64,000 nt of DNA from AP-15 sp963833745 (GTDB lineage: Bacteria; Pseudomonadota; Alphaproteobacteria; ATCC43930; CGMCC-115725). The stretch is from contig CAWHZD010000006.1 of NCBI GenBank assembly GCA_963833745.1, positions 310,001 to 374,000 of the forward strand, given 5' to 3'. Every line of letters starts with the position of its first letter. Within the stretch, counting starts at the first letter, position 1. A program made the translations under genes and the position numbers. The notes under the pieces are model-generated. The model did not search any database. It was not told the origin of the DNA and saw nothing but the letters and a program-made list of their open reading frames with translations. Shown piece after piece: positions 1 through 8,887 of this stretch.

Positions 1-68
1 CCGAGATGCGGCAGGTCGTTGACGTAGTAGATCGGCGTCGTAATGAAAAATGGCCGGTCGGCGTTCAT
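1..68 (-). CDS. metG: methionyl-tRNA synthetase, 5' end only
   Basis: Reading the minus strand from an ATG at 68 gives MNADRPFFITTPIYYVNDLP, followed by HLG. This is the hallmark N-terminus of class I methionyl-tRNA synthetase, which charges tRNA-Met in the cytoplasm; the ITTPIYYVN stretch forms the first strand of the Rossmann catalytic domain and the HLG belongs to the HIGH-like signature. The gene runs off the left edge, so only about 23 codons are visible. It lies 69 bases downstream of holB on the same strand, the common alphaproteobacterial order tmk-holB-metG. The assignment rests on a short but very characteristic stretch. Confidence 0.85.
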   Translation of the reverse strand, partial: MNADRPFFITTPIYYVNDLPHL

Positions 69-137
69 CACTCTCTCCAAGGCCCAAATATGGGCCGGGA
101 CCGGCTGCGATCCAGCGCGTCGCCCTCGGCGCCGTTT

Positions 138-1253
138 CTAGCGCCGCATCTCGTCGATGGCAAAGAAAGTGCTGAGCATGGTTTGCTTGCGGTCGAGGTT
201 GAGTTCGCGGGCGGCGGCGAAATTGCTGTCGATCTGCTCGCGCAGCCCCGCCCAGTCCGCCGGATCGGCACCTGCGGCAAGGCGCTGCATCGCGGCGCTC
301 TCGCCGGCGACTATCTCTTCGGTCGCTGATTGGCGGCCTGCCGCCAGCCGTGCCAGAAACTGCGCCAGCAATTCCTCGCTCGCGCGATAGGCTTCCTCGG
401 CGTCAGCCCGGGCGAGCCGGTCGGTCAGCCCGTGCAGCCGCACCATATCGAGTGCCGCCGCCGGCGCCAGCAATTCGATCAGCGAGCGGTAAAGTTCGAG
501 ACCGCCGGCATCGGCGAGGTCCAGCGCACGTCCGACACTTCCGCCGCTCAGCGCTGCCAACGCCTCGGCTTCGGCGCCGTCGAGCTGTGGGCGGTAACGG
601 CAGAGCAACCGGGTCGTCAGCGGCGTCGACAGCGCTGGCAGCACCAGTCGCCGGCAGCGCGAACGAATCGTCGGCAGCAAACTCCCCTGGTTGTGGCTGA
701 CCAGCAGCAGCAGAGCCTGCGCCGGCGGCTCTTCGAGGATCTTCAGCACCGCATTGGCGGCGTTGCGGTTCATCTCTTCGGCGCCGTCGACGATGACGAT
801 CCGCCAGCCCTCCTCCGCCGCGGTCAGCCGGAAAAACCCCGCGATTTCGCGGGCGTCTTCGACGACAATCTCGCCGCGCAGCCGTTTGCGCCGGGGGTCC
901 CAGGCGCGCTCGACGGTCAACAGATCAGCATGACCGCCAGCCGCAACGCGACGGAACACGCCATTGTCGGGATCGATCGAAAGCCCGGTTTGATCTCCGG
1001 AGCCGCCTGAACGATCCGCGCCACCGCCGGCCGCCTCCCCACCCTGTGCCAACAAAAAGCGCGCGAAGCGAAACGCGAGCGTCGCCTTGCCGACGCCGCG
1101 CGGCCCCGCCAACAAGATCGCATGCGGCAATCGCCGCGCACGAAACAATCCCTCCAGCTCTCGTTCCGCCGCTTCGTGCCCGACGAGATCCGGGTTCGCC
1201 CGCGGCGGCACAACCGGATTTTTGGCTTCGACTGGCTCTGTATCACGCGCCAC
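138..1253 (-). CDS. holB: DNA polymerase III subunit delta-prime
   Basis: A 371-residue AAA+ protein of the clamp-loader delta-prime type, which helps load the beta sliding clamp onto DNA. A Walker A motif (GPRGVGKAT, about residues 50-58) lies in the N-terminal domain after the usual 'LVGHEAAERELEGLF' type start. The region VIVDGAEEMNRNAANAVLKILEEPP is the typical Walker B and sensor region, and SRCRRL carries the conserved SRC motif of clamp-loader subunits. Length is normal for alphaproteobacterial HolB. It follows tmk by 30 bases and precedes metG, so it is probably transcribed in the same minus-strand operon. Confidence 0.93.
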   Translation of the reverse strand: MARDTEPVEAKNPVVPPRANPDLVGHEAAERELEGLFRARRLPHAILLAGPRGVGKATLAFRFARFLLAQGGEAAGGGADRSGGSGDQTGLSIDPDNGVFRRVAAGGHADLLTVERAWDPRRKRLRGEIVVEDAREIAGFFRLTAAEEGWRIVIVDGAEEMNRNAANAVLKILEEPPAQALLLLVSHNQGSLLPTIRSRCRRLVLPALSTPLTTRLLCRYRPQLDGAEAEALAALSGGSVGRALDLADAGGLELYRSLIELLAPAAALDMVRLHGLTDRLARADAEEAYRASEELLAQFLARLAAGRQSATEEIVAGESAAMQRLAAGADPADWAGLREQIDSNFAAARELNLDRKQTMLSTFFAIDEMRR

Positions 1254-1283
1254 TGCGAAAACTCCGCTGTCGCTTGCTGCCCC

Positions 1284-1991
1284 CTACTCTCCCGCTGACC
1301 TGGCTCCCGGCCGTGCCCCGCGCGCGGGGAAGCCGCCGGGCACAGGAACCGCCGGTTGCAGATCGACGCCGAGCCGCTGTCCCACGGCAGCAACCACATC
1401 GCGATGCACCGATTGAGGCTCTGCGGTGGCGTCGATCAGTACGCAGCGGGTTGGTTCGGCGGCGGCGATTTCTCGGAAGCCTTGGCGCAGCCGTTCGTGG
1501 AAGGAGCGATCGAGGCGCTCGAACCGATCGGCCGCACCGTGTCGTGCGGCGGCGCGGGCGAGCCCGGTCTCAATCGGCAGATCGAGAATCAAGGTCAGAT
1601 CGGGCGCGAAATCGCCAAGCGCGAACCGGTGCAGCGCTGCAAGGTCGGCCGGTGGCAACCCGCGGCCATAACCCTGATAGGCCAATGTCGAATCGGAAAA
1701 ACGATCGCAGACAACCCAGACCCCGCGAGCCAACGCCGGTTTGATCAGCTTCACGACATGGTCATGCCGCCCTGCGACCAGAAGCAGCGCCTCGCCTGTC
1801 GCATCCCAGCGCTCCCCTTCGCCTTCGAGGAGCAAGCGCCGAATGGCCTCGGCATCCGTCGAGCCGCCCGGTTCGCGGGTCGCCAGCGCCTCGATCCCGG
1901 CGCGCTCCAGTGCCGCTACCAGCAACGGGACCTGGGTCGACTTGCCGGCCCCCTCCCCTCCTTCGACGGTGATGAACCGGCCGTGCGCCAT
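1284..1991 (-). CDS. tmk: thymidylate kinase
   Basis: Phosphorylates dTMP to dTDP for DNA synthesis. The 235-residue protein starts with FITVEGGEGAGKSTQ, the P-loop of the dTMP kinase family (about residues 6-20). It then shows the DRFSDSTLAYQG substrate-binding motif and the LDLPIETGLARAAAR helix leading into a LID region rich in Arg. The C-terminus carries an Arg/Pro/Gly-rich tail (PVPGGFPARGARPGARSAGE) that is a little longer than usual. Its start is only 3 bases from the stop of dacA, so the two are almost certainly co-transcribed and perhaps translationally coupled. Confidence 0.95.
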   Translation of the reverse strand: MAHGRFITVEGGEGAGKSTQVPLLVAALERAGIEALATREPGGSTDAEAIRRLLLEGEGERWDATGEALLLVAGRHDHVVKLIKPALARGVWVVCDRFSDSTLAYQGYGRGLPPADLAALHRFALGDFAPDLTLILDLPIETGLARAAARHGAADRFERLDRSFHERLRQGFREIAAAEPTRCVLIDATAEPQSVHRDVVAAVGQRLGVDLQPAVPVPGGFPARGARPGARSAGE

Positions 1992-1994
1992 CGC

Positions 1995-3254
1995 CTAGTG
2001 CCGGTCGCCCCACACCAGATAGCCAGCAAGCGTCGCGATCCGGCCCACCGCAGCCATACGATCCACATCGGCTGCAACCACGAGCGGGATCTCCTGCTGC
2101 GTCATATCGGGCGCGGTAACGACAATCTTGCCGACGGATTCACCCTTCTGCACCGGCGCCGGGATCGGGCTGTCGTATTGAACGGCGACCTGCATGTCCT
2201 TGCGCGCCTTGCGTGACAAGGTCACCACGAGATCCTTGCCAACGGTCAGCGGCACGCGCGCATCATTGCCCAGCCAGACCTGCGCATCCTCGACCTTGTC
2301 GCCGGCGGTGAACAAGCGGTAGTCGTTGAACTCGCGGAACGCCCAGTCGGCCAGCCGCTCGCTCTCCTCGGCGCGGGCCTTCATCGACGGTAACCCGCCC
2401 AACACGATGACGATGCGCCGGTTGGCGCGCACCATCGAGCCGGTCAGGCTGTATCCCGCCTCCTCGGTATGCCCGGTCTTGAGCCCGTCCGCGCCCATAT
2501 TCTTGTAGAGCAGCGGGTTGCGGTTGCCCTGTTTGATATTGTTATAGGTAAACTCCATCTCGCCATAAATCTTGTAATATTCGGGAAAGTCCTTGATTGT
2601 CCGGATCGCCAGGGTGGCGAGGTCGCGCGCGGTCATCCAATGGTTGGGGTCGGGAAGGCCGTCGACATTGGCGAAATGGCTGTCCTTGAGCCCGATCTGT
2701 TTGGCCTTCTCGTTCATCAGGTCAACAAAGGCGTCCACGCTGCCGGCCAGTCCCTGGGCGAGAACGACACAAGCATCGTTACCCGATTGAATGATCATGC
2801 CGCGCAACAGATCGGAAATGCTGATCTTGCCGCCGAGCGGCACGAACATCTTCGACCCGCCGGTTCGCCAGGCTTCTTCGGTGACCGGCAATTCGTCGGT
2901 CAATTTGGCCTTTCCGTCCTTCAGCATGCTAAAGGCGAGATAGGCCGTCATCATCTTGCTCATTGAGGCCGGCGGCATGCGCTCGTCGGCGTTCTTGTCG
3001 AGCAGCGTGGCGCCGGTTTCGACCTCGACGATGATCGCATGCGCAGCCTGGGTGTCGATGGCGACCGCCGGGCCATTCGCTGTTGCGCCGGTCGTCGACG
3101 CGATCGGGGCAGCCGACTTGACCTTCGCCTTGGCGTGCGCCGCTGCAACGGCGGATTGGTTGGCAAGGCTGGCGGCAAACAGTGCCGCCAGCAGGACCAG
3201 ATAAACGCGCGGCGCCATCATCATAGCCGTTCTCGTTCGCCAGGGTTGCTTCAC
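1995..3254 (-). CDS. dacA: D-alanyl-D-alanine carboxypeptidase (penicillin-binding protein 5/6 type)
   Basis: A 419-residue serine peptidase that trims the terminal D-Ala from peptidoglycan pentapeptides in the periplasm. All three penicillin-binding signatures of family S11 are present: SMSK (residues about 97-100, the nucleophile and Lys), SGN (about 157-159) and KTG (about 259-261). The N-terminus has a hydrophobic segment (APRVYLVLLAALFAASL) followed by an Ala-rich stretch, consistent with a signal peptide. A C-terminal beta-sandwich domain of the PBP5 type follows the catalytic domain. It sits 3 bases after the rlpA stop in a cell-wall operon. DacC and DacD are alternative names for the same family; the symbol is by family. 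Confidence 0.93.
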   Translation of the reverse strand: MKQPWRTRTAMMMAPRVYLVLLAALFAASLANQSAVAAAHAKAKVKSAAPIASTTGATANGPAVAIDTQAAHAIIVEVETGATLLDKNADERMPPASMSKMMTAYLAFSMLKDGKAKLTDELPVTEEAWRTGGSKMFVPLGGKISISDLLRGMIIQSGNDACVVLAQGLAGSVDAFVDLMNEKAKQIGLKDSHFANVDGLPDPNHWMTARDLATLAIRTIKDFPEYYKIYGEMEFTYNNIKQGNRNPLLYKNMGADGLKTGHTEEAGYSLTGSMVRANRRIVIVLGGLPSMKARAEESERLADWAFREFNDYRLFTAGDKVEDAQVWLGNDARVPLTVGKDLVVTLSRKARKDMQVAVQYDSPIPAPVQKGESVGKIVVTAPDMTQQEIPLVVAADVDRMAAVGRIATLAGYLVWGDRH

Positions 3255-3257
3255 TCT

Positions 3258-4466
3258 TTAGTCGCCGACCAGGCGCGCACCGGGATAACCGTTGTCGACG
3301 AGCCGGGCCAGCAAGTGATCAGCCTGCTCGGCACTGGCGAACGGGCCAAGCCGCACCCGATACATCTCGACCCCGTTGACCGAAGCGGTCGTCACTTGAA
3401 CGCTGCCCAGGCGCGCAATGCTCGACTGCGCCCGCTGGGCGTTGTCCCGCATCGAGAACGCCCCGGCCTGAACATAGATCCGTCCCGACGATCCGTTCGG
3501 CGCCGCCCCGATCCTCGGCGGCGAAGGTGGCATTTGTGGGACGGGCGCCGATGCTCTGATGGTTTGCGGCTCGCGTGCGGGTGGCCGGGCGGGGGGCAAC
3601 TCGGCGGCCTCGGCGGGCGCGATCAGCGCAAATCGGGACGGCGCCGGGAGGGCGGTCCGTGGTGGTGGCGGCGCCGGGCTCGGCGGCGGCGGTTCGCTGG
3701 GCGCCATCGCTATTTGCGGCGGCAACGGCGGCGGCTCAAGCGGCGCCGTCACCGGCGGTGGGATAGCGGCACGCCGGGCTACCGGTGGCGGGGCGGGAGA
3801 CGAGGAGTCCACAGCCGGTGGGCGATACGGAGGCGAATATAACGGCGGGGCGACGGAAGCAGATGAGTACACCGCAGAAGAAGCCGGCACCACCGCCGCC
3901 GCAGCGGCCCCGGACGCTTCTGCGACCATGATCTGGCCGCTGCCGTGCATCGCCTCCTCGGCGGCGGCGATGCTTTCGTCTTTGAGGACCTTGACCCGAA
4001 CGAGCGTGGTTCCTCGCTTCTCGAAACCGAGCAGTTGTGCCGCTCGCCTCGAAACATCGATCAGCCGGCTGCCGACAAACGGCCCGCGATCGTTGACCCG
4101 CAACTGGAGCGAGCGGCCGTTTTCGAGGTTTGTCACTTCGACGATGCTCGGCATCGGCAAGGTCGTATGCGCCGCGGTCAACTGGTTCAGGTCGAAGATC
4201 TCACCGTTGGCGGTCAGCCGACCCTCGAACTGCTCGCCATACCACGACGCGGTCCCGGTCGTGTCGTAATTATAGTCGACCGCCGGGTGATACCAGACGC
4301 CCTTGATCTCGTAGGGACTGCCAACCCGGTATGTTCCAATTCCATGTCTGGCGGAATAGCCACCGTAGGACCCGACCGGCGGACCGCTAGCGCAACCGGC
4401 AAGCAGAACACCAAGCAGCGCAACCGGCGCGACAGAGCGTGCGCGGCCTGAGGCGGCGAACGCCAT
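3258..4466 (-). CDS. rlpA: RlpA-family septal lytic transglycosylase lipoprotein with SPOR domain
   Basis: A 402-residue lipoprotein with a lipobox LLAGC (Cys about 25). It has a double-psi beta-barrel RlpA domain (about residues 70-165, including GTASWYGEQFEGRLTANGE and LRVNDRGPF, the conserved RlpA motifs) and a long Pro/Ala-rich linker. A C-terminal SPOR domain follows (about residues 325-402, IYVQAGAFSMRDNAQRA). RlpA proteins cleave naked glycan strands, and SPOR domains bind denuded peptidoglycan at the division site, so an outer-membrane role during septation is expected. The gene lies between mltB and dacA on the same strand with a 24-base and a 3-base gap. Confidence 0.92.
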   Translation of the reverse strand: MAFAASGRARSVAPVALLGVLLAGCASGPPVGSYGGYSARHGIGTYRVGSPYEIKGVWYHPAVDYNYDTTGTASWYGEQFEGRLTANGEIFDLNQLTAAHTTLPMPSIVEVTNLENGRSLQLRVNDRGPFVGSRLIDVSRRAAQLLGFEKRGTTLVRVKVLKDESIAAAEEAMHGSGQIMVAEASGAAAAAVVPASSAVYSSASVAPPLYSPPYRPPAVDSSSPAPPPVARRAAIPPPVTAPLEPPPLPPQIAMAPSEPPPPSPAPPPPRTALPAPSRFALIAPAEAAELPPARPPAREPQTIRASAPVPQMPPSPPRIGAAPNGSSGRIYVQAGAFSMRDNAQRAQSSIARLGSVQVTTASVNGVEMYRVRLGPFASAEQADHLLARLVDNGYPGARLVGD

Positions 4467-4490
4467 CCCCCCCGCCCCGTCTGCCGGCGG

Positions 4491-5504
4491 TCAGCCGCGC
4501 CCCATCCGCTCCCCGCCAGCCATCGCGTCGGCGAGATAGCCGACGGCGCCGGCGAAATAGGTCGATTTGTTCCACCGCATGATGGTGCGGAAATTGTCGT
4601 AGACGAGCAGCGCGGGTCCCTCGGCGCCGTCCGGGATGACCAGCGAGGCTTCGATCTCCTGGGCCGCCAGCGGTCGTGCGTCGACGCCGCGTACTCCCAT
4701 CCGGCTCCACTCACCTGTCGGCCTTTTGAATTCCAGGCCGCTCCAACGCGCATCGAAGCCGGCCGGCAACAGCACCAGTCGACCCCAGGTTTCGCCGTCG
4801 CGCCAGCCGAGATGGGCCAGGAAATTGGCGATCGACCCGAGCACGTCGCCACGGTCGTTCCAGATGTCGCGCCGGCCGTCGCCGTCGTAATCGACGGCAT
4901 AGCGCAGAAAAGTCGACGGCATGAACTGGCACTGGCCCATCGCCCCGGCCCAGGAGCCGCTCATATTGCCAACCCCGACGTTGCCCTGGTCGATGATGCG
5001 CAACGCCGAGATCAGCTCACCGCGGAAATAAGGGCCACGCCGCCCGTCAAACCCCAATGTCGCAAGCGACGAAACCACCATGTAATTCCCGGTGATCTTG
5101 CCAAAATCGCTTTCCATCCCCCACAACGCGACAATAAATCGTGGCTCGACGTCATAGCGTCGCCAGACCGCGTCGAGCAGGGCTTGGTTGTCGAGCAGGG
5201 CGCGGCGGGCATTCTCTATGCGCTGAGGGCTCACCGTCTTTTGCAGGTATTGGGCAAAGGTCAGGACTTGCTCGGGTTGGTGGTGGTCGAGTTCGATCAC
5301 ATGGGGCAGATACTGGGCGCTGCGCAGCGCCAGATCGACCGTCGATGTGCGAATCCCCTGCGCGGCGGCCTCGCGCCGCACCAAATAGAGAAAGGAATAA
5401 AAGTCCCCCTCCGCCGCTTTGGCCGGCAAGTGTGCCAGCACGGCCGGTACGGCCAAGAGCGGCGCCGAAAACAGCATTCGACGGCTGTAACGCCGAGGCG
5501 TCAT
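4491..5504 (-). CDS. lytic murein transglycosylase, MltB family
   Basis: A 337-residue periplasmic enzyme that cleaves the MurNAc-GlcNAc bond of peptidoglycan. The N-terminus MTPRRYSRRMLFSAPLLAVPAVLAHLPAKA is a twin-arginine-rich signal sequence ending before AEGDF. The SLT_2 catalytic domain follows, with the family motif ALWGMESDFG carrying the probable catalytic Glu (about residue 131), then the MSGSWAGAMGQCQFMPSTF segment typical of MltB. There is no C-terminal peptidoglycan-binding domain, so this is the short form of the family. It is the first gene of the minus-strand cell-wall/replication operon. Confidence 0.92.
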   Translation of the reverse strand: MTPRRYSRRMLFSAPLLAVPAVLAHLPAKAAEGDFYSFLYLVRREAAAQGIRTSTVDLALRSAQYLPHVIELDHHQPEQVLTFAQYLQKTVSPQRIENARRALLDNQALLDAVWRRYDVEPRFIVALWGMESDFGKITGNYMVVSSLATLGFDGRRGPYFRGELISALRIIDQGNVGVGNMSGSWAGAMGQCQFMPSTFLRYAVDYDGDGRRDIWNDRGDVLGSIANFLAHLGWRDGETWGRLVLLPAGFDARWSGLEFKRPTGEWSRMGVRGVDARPLAAQEIEASLVIPDGAEGPALLVYDNFRTIMRWNKSTYFAGAVGYLADAMAGGERMGRG

Positions 5505-5670
5505 TGCAGAGCCCCTTACTGCCCAATTCCCCGCCGCTCACTTGCCACAATCGGGCCGTGCCCGGCAACGCCAGAGCCACTAAGCAGGGAAATGCGGCGG
5601 CTGTGGCTTTCACATTAGTGCAAATTCGCTCGCGCATCGGCAAATCGGCGGCCTCCATCGCGCGCAAATC

Positions 5671-5699
5671 TTGACAAAATGCTGCACTGCTCGTACCGC
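5671..5699 (+). promoter_or_regulatory. possible sigma70-type promoter before the dioxygenase gene
   Basis: TTGACA at 5671-5676 is followed after exactly 17 bases by TACCGC at 5694-5699, about 36 bases before the start codon of the dioxygenase gene. The -35 match is perfect, but the -10 match is poor. The call is inference from position and the -35 box only. Confidence 0.3.
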
Positions 5700-5734
5700 A
5701 AGTCCGGGCTTTCTGCTCGCTGGGAGAATTTCGG

Positions 5735-6793
5735 ATGGGAGAAGTACTCGGTCTCGGCGTCACCCACTTTCCACCGCTTTCGGGAACCGACGAAAGCATG
5801 GGGCGAATTTTGAAGCGGGTGCTCGACGACCCGGCATTGCCCGAGCAATACCGCCATCCCGAGGGCTGGCCCGCGCCGATGCGCGAGGAATATGGCTCCG
5901 ACCAGGGGCTGTCGGCGGCGCGGCGGCATCGCGAGGCGCTGACTGCCGGCTTTCGCAACGCCCGTCGGGCACTCGACGAATTCGCGCCGGACCTGGTCGT
6001 AATCTGGGGGGACGACCAGTACGAAAACTTCCGCGAAGACGTGATCCCACCGTTTTGCCTGTTGGCTTACGAACAGATGGCGCCAAAACCGTGGGAGCTT
6101 TATCGCGCAGCCAACGCCTGGGGTGAGCCCAACGACAAGATTTTCTAATACACGGGTCACCGGGGCGCCGGCAAATACATCGCCGGCAAGATGATCGAGG
6201 CCGGGTTCGACGTGTCCTATGCCTACCAGCCATTGCATCACCCGCTCGGCCACGCCTTTCTGAACACCTTGCTGTTCATGGATTACGATCGGCGGGGCTT
6301 CCCCTATCCGGTGCTGCCGTTCCAGGTAAACTGCTACGGCCGGCGAGTGATCGCGCAACAGGCGGGAGTGCGCTCGCTCAGCGAGCAGCCGGCGGAGGCC
6401 GATTTCGACCCGCCCTCCCCGGCGCCGTGGCGCTGCTTCGATCTGGGCGCCGCCTGCGCTCAAATCGCCAAGGACAGCCCGTACCGGGTGGCGCTGATCG
6501 CGTCTTCGAGCTGGTCGCATGCGTTTCTGACGCCGAAGAACTGGCTGCTCTATCCCGACGTTCCGGCCGACCGCGGGCTCTACGACGCACTACAGAAGAG
6601 CGATTACAAAACCTGGCGCGAGCGCCCGCTGAGTGCGGTCGAGGACAGCGGCCAACAGGAGATCCTGAACTGGATGTGCCTGATGGGCGCGATGGACGCG
6701 CTCGGCCGGCGGCCCTCGGAAACCGCGTTTGTCGAAATCCTGGATTTTCAATTCGAACAAATGCTTCGCGGTTTACGAGCCGTGAGCCCATAG
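5735..6793 (+). pseudogene. LigB-type extradiol ring-cleavage dioxygenase interrupted by an in-frame TAA
   Basis: The first part (137 codons) begins MGEVLGLGVTHFPPLSGTDE and ends DKIF at a TAA (6146-6148). The same frame continues without any shift as YTGHRGAGKYIAGKMIEAGFDVSYAYQPLHHPLGHAF up to the TAG at 6791-6793. Together the two halves make one protein of about 350 residues of the class III (LigB/PCA 4,5-dioxygenase beta-like) extradiol dioxygenase family, which cleave aromatic rings with non-haem Fe(II). The two candidate metal-ligand regions are THFPP near the start and the LHHPLGHAF segment after the stop, so the short N-terminal product alone could not be active. A single substitution (for example CAA or AAA to TAA) would explain the break; assembly error or true decay cannot be separated here. 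Confidence 0.8.
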
Positions 6794-6803
6794 GTCACAG
6801 GCG

Positions 6804-7541
6804 GTGCCCGAGCTGCCGGGAAAGGCGCTGGCGCAGGAGCTGATCGGCAAGAGCCGGGAGGAAAGCAGCGCTACGCCGGTTGCGGCGGTCGTCGCGGCCG
6901 CCCGCGACGGCGCGCTCGATGAGACCGCGGTCATCAGGCTGATCGGGCGGCTGTGGACGCTCGAGCGGATGTTTTACTACATCTATGGCGGCTGGGGCCA
7001 AGGGCTGGAGATGAACGACTTCCCAGCCTCGGTCAAATATTTGTTCGCGAAGCAGATCGTCGACGAGTCGACGCACGAGATGCTGTATCTCGACGCCTTG
7101 CTGCGGCGCGGCGCGGTCGCCACCCAGAAGGAAGCGTTTCACCAGCCCTATGGCCGTTTCGCGGTCAATTCGGCGCTGGCCTACTACGTCTTTTCGCTGC
7201 GCAACCTTGCGACCTATGCGCACCCGATCCGCATCGCGGCGCTCAATCTCGGCCCCAAGATCATCGAATTCGCCTGGATGGAGGCGCTGGCGGCGGCGAC
7301 CTCCGACCCCGGCCTCAAGGCCGTCCTCGACAGCCAGGCGGTCGAAAACCGCAGCCACGTCAATATGGGCCGCCGCATCGTCGAGGAGTTCATCGAGAAG
7401 CCGGTCGAGGCCGAATTGTGCCGCTGGGCGTGCTCGGTCGCCCGCCGCGACTATGGCCGGTTTCTGCACGAGCTCGGCGATTTCGTCCTCGACCGGCAGA
7501 CCCCGGAGCCGGCGATGCCGCGGGTGCAGGTGATGGACTGA
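6804..7541 (+). CDS. ferritin-like (putative diiron) protein, first copy
   Basis: A 245-residue mostly helical protein starting at a GTG 10 bases after the dioxygenase stop. It has four-helix-bundle character and carboxylate/His pairs of the ferritin-like diiron kind: a Glu in LWTLERMF, an ESTH motif (ExxH) in QIVDESTHEML, a Glu in FAWMEAL and an ENRSH motif. Ferritin-like proteins of this size resemble the oxygenase components of the phenylacetyl-CoA epoxidase type, but no specific family could be fixed by eye. The next gene, a small ferredoxin, starts immediately after the stop, so the two are probably made together and may exchange electrons. Function as an oxygenase or hydroxylase is inference. 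Confidence 0.72.
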   Translation: MPELPGKALAQELIGKSREESSATPVAAVVAAARDGALDETAVIRLIGRLWTLERMFYYIYGGWGQGLEMNDFPASVKYLFAKQIVDESTHEMLYLDALLRRGAVATQKEAFHQPYGRFAVNSALAYYVFSLRNLATYAHPIRIAALNLGPKIIEFAWMEALAAATSDPGLKAVLDSQAVENRSHVNMGRRIVEEFIEKPVEAELCRWACSVARRDYGRFLHELGDFVLDRQTPEPAMPRVQVMD

Positions 7542-7802
7542 GTGATCCAAATGGCCAGCCTGAAGATCGACCACGAGCGCTGCACCGAATGCCGGATGTG
7601 CTACGTCGTCTGCCGCGAGATCGACCTCAACGCGGTCTACGTCGCGCTGGAGCCATTGCACCGCATCGAGATCGATATGGACAAATGCACCTATCCCGGC
7701 TGCACCGCGTGCCTGATGTATTGCCCGGCCGAAGGTTCGATCGTCGAGGCGGAAAGCGGCCGCTCGCTGGTTCCGCCCCCACCCGAAGCGTGGCGGAGCT
7801 GA
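7542..7802 (+). CDS. 2[4Fe-4S] ferredoxin-like protein, first copy
   Basis: An 86-residue protein with two clusters of cysteines: C-x2-C-x2-C-x3-C (CTECRMCYVVC) and C-x4-C-x2-C-x3-C (CTYPGCTACLMYC). These are expected to bind two iron-sulfur clusters; the second loop is slightly longer than the textbook spacing. GTG at 7542 follows directly on the previous TGA, and an in-frame ATG at 7551 (MASLKIDHERC) is the alternative start. Direct abutment with the ferritin-like gene suggests that it is the electron donor of that protein. The C-terminus ends in a Pro-rich tail with no further motif. Confidence 0.85.
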   Translation: MIQMASLKIDHERCTECRMCYVVCREIDLNAVYVALEPLHRIEIDMDKCTYPGCTACLMYCPAEGSIVEAESGRSLVPPPPEAWRS

Positions 7803-7835
7803 TGTCGTATGATCCCGTTCCCTTCAATCCTTTAC

Positions 7836-7918
7836 CCGTCATTCCCGCGAAAGCGGGAACCCAGGGTTGCAAGGGCCTCGTCGTTCCTCCTCGACCCCCG
7901 CTTTCGCGGGGGCGACGG
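7836..7918. repeat. dispersed palindromic repeat, family A (copy 1)
   Basis: Starts with CCCGTCATTCCCGCGAAAGC and ends with the near-complement CCCCCGCTTTCGCGGGGGCG before ACGG, so the unit folds into a long hairpin. The same arms recur at 8731, 11306, 28763, 37462 and 40718. It lies between the first ferredoxin and the second ferritin-like gene. Confidence 0.85.
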
Positions 7919-7950
7919 ATCAAACCCGCGCGCGTAAGCGAGGCGCTGAC

Positions 7951-8691
7951 ATGCATCCGATCCTCGAACAGTTCTGCGACAAATGGGTGTGGCCCGTGAT
8001 GCCGGGCGCGCCCGGGGCCGAGTTCCGGCTACGCCTGACCCGCGAGCAATGCCTCAAGGGCTGGGAAATCTCGTTGCACCGCACCCTCGCCGAGATCGAA
8101 CAGGAGCTCGCGAGCAACGACGAAGACTGGAAAAAGGACCGCGCGCTGCGCGGCTACGCCGCCGAAGGCGTGCACATGTCGATCAAGCAGATGTCGGGGC
8201 AATTGCTATCGGTCGATATCGCCGACCAGGAGCGCTACATCGACCTGCAGCGCATGCGCGCCCGCCAGGTCTGGGACGAGTGCAAGCACTCGAAATTGCA
8301 CGCCGACGTGCTGCTCGGCAAGGGCTGGATCAAGGACGAGCGCCAGCTGATGGACATCGCCGCGGCCAACGCCCAGCCGTTGCCGGCCTATTTCGGCATG
8401 TCGATGATGTTCGCGCACATCCACCCCTTGGCCCGCGCCGCGCAGAACTATTACCAGGAGGCCAATGCCTGCATCGGCATCATGGCCTATCTCGACCGGG
8501 TCAGCGATCCGCTGGTGCGGCACGAGCATCTCTCGCAGCGCGACGAGGAGCTGATGCACTTCATGGAAGGCAAGTTCCAGATCGACTTCCTGTGCGCCAC
8601 CCCGGAGACGCAGCAGCCGGTCGAAGACGCGCTCGGCTATCTGCTGCACCAGATCGGCGGGATTCCCCGCGAGCAGAGAGCGGGAGCCTGA
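7951..8691 (+). CDS. ferritin-like (putative diiron) protein, second copy
   Basis: A 246-residue helical protein. ATG at 7951 (MHPILEQFCDKWVWPVMPG) is chosen because upstream codons lie inside the palindromic repeat. ExxH-type motifs typical of diiron carboxylate proteins are seen in AAEGVHMS (about residues 72-75), WDECKHSKLH (about 112-115) and DEELMHFMEG (about 206-209). It has the same architecture and similar length as the gene at 6804 but low similarity at the residue level. It too is followed by a small two-cluster ferredoxin gene, so the pair looks like a second ferritin-like/ferredoxin module. The substrate is unknown. Confidence 0.75.
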   Translation: MHPILEQFCDKWVWPVMPGAPGAEFRLRLTREQCLKGWEISLHRTLAEIEQELASNDEDWKKDRALRGYAAEGVHMSIKQMSGQLLSVDIADQERYIDLQRMRARQVWDECKHSKLHADVLLGKGWIKDERQLMDIAAANAQPLPAYFGMSMMFAHIHPLARAAQNYYQEANACIGIMAYLDRVSDPLVRHEHLSQRDEELMHFMEGKFQIDFLCATPETQQPVEDALGYLLHQIGGIPREQRAGA

Positions 8692-8730
8692 AGGTTTAAT
8701 CCAACATGAGCAAACGATTACACCACCTTA

Positions 8731-8832
8731 CCGTCGCCCCCGCGAAAGCGGGGTTCCAGGGCAACAGCGCGTCGCTCACCCCCCGTTCATGCCGGGGGCA
8801 GGCTCTGGGTTCCCGCTTTCGCGGGAATGACG
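8731..8832. repeat. dispersed palindromic repeat, family A (copy 2)
   Basis: Left arm CCGTCGCCCCCGCGAAAGCG and right arm CCCGCTTTCGCGGGAATGAC enclose a central CCCCGTTCATGCCGGGGGCA segment. It matches the copies at 28763 and 37462 in overall layout. It separates the second ferritin-like gene from its ferredoxin. Confidence 0.85.
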
Positions 8833-8887
8833 ATCTTGGTTGTAATTCTGCCTACCCGGCACTAGGGCGGTTCCTCGCGGGGCGGCA

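Noticed and set aside
6146..6148. Stop codon reassignment or amber-type recoding in the dioxygenase.
   Set aside because: The codon is TAA, which also ends many intact genes in the window, so reassignment is not credible.
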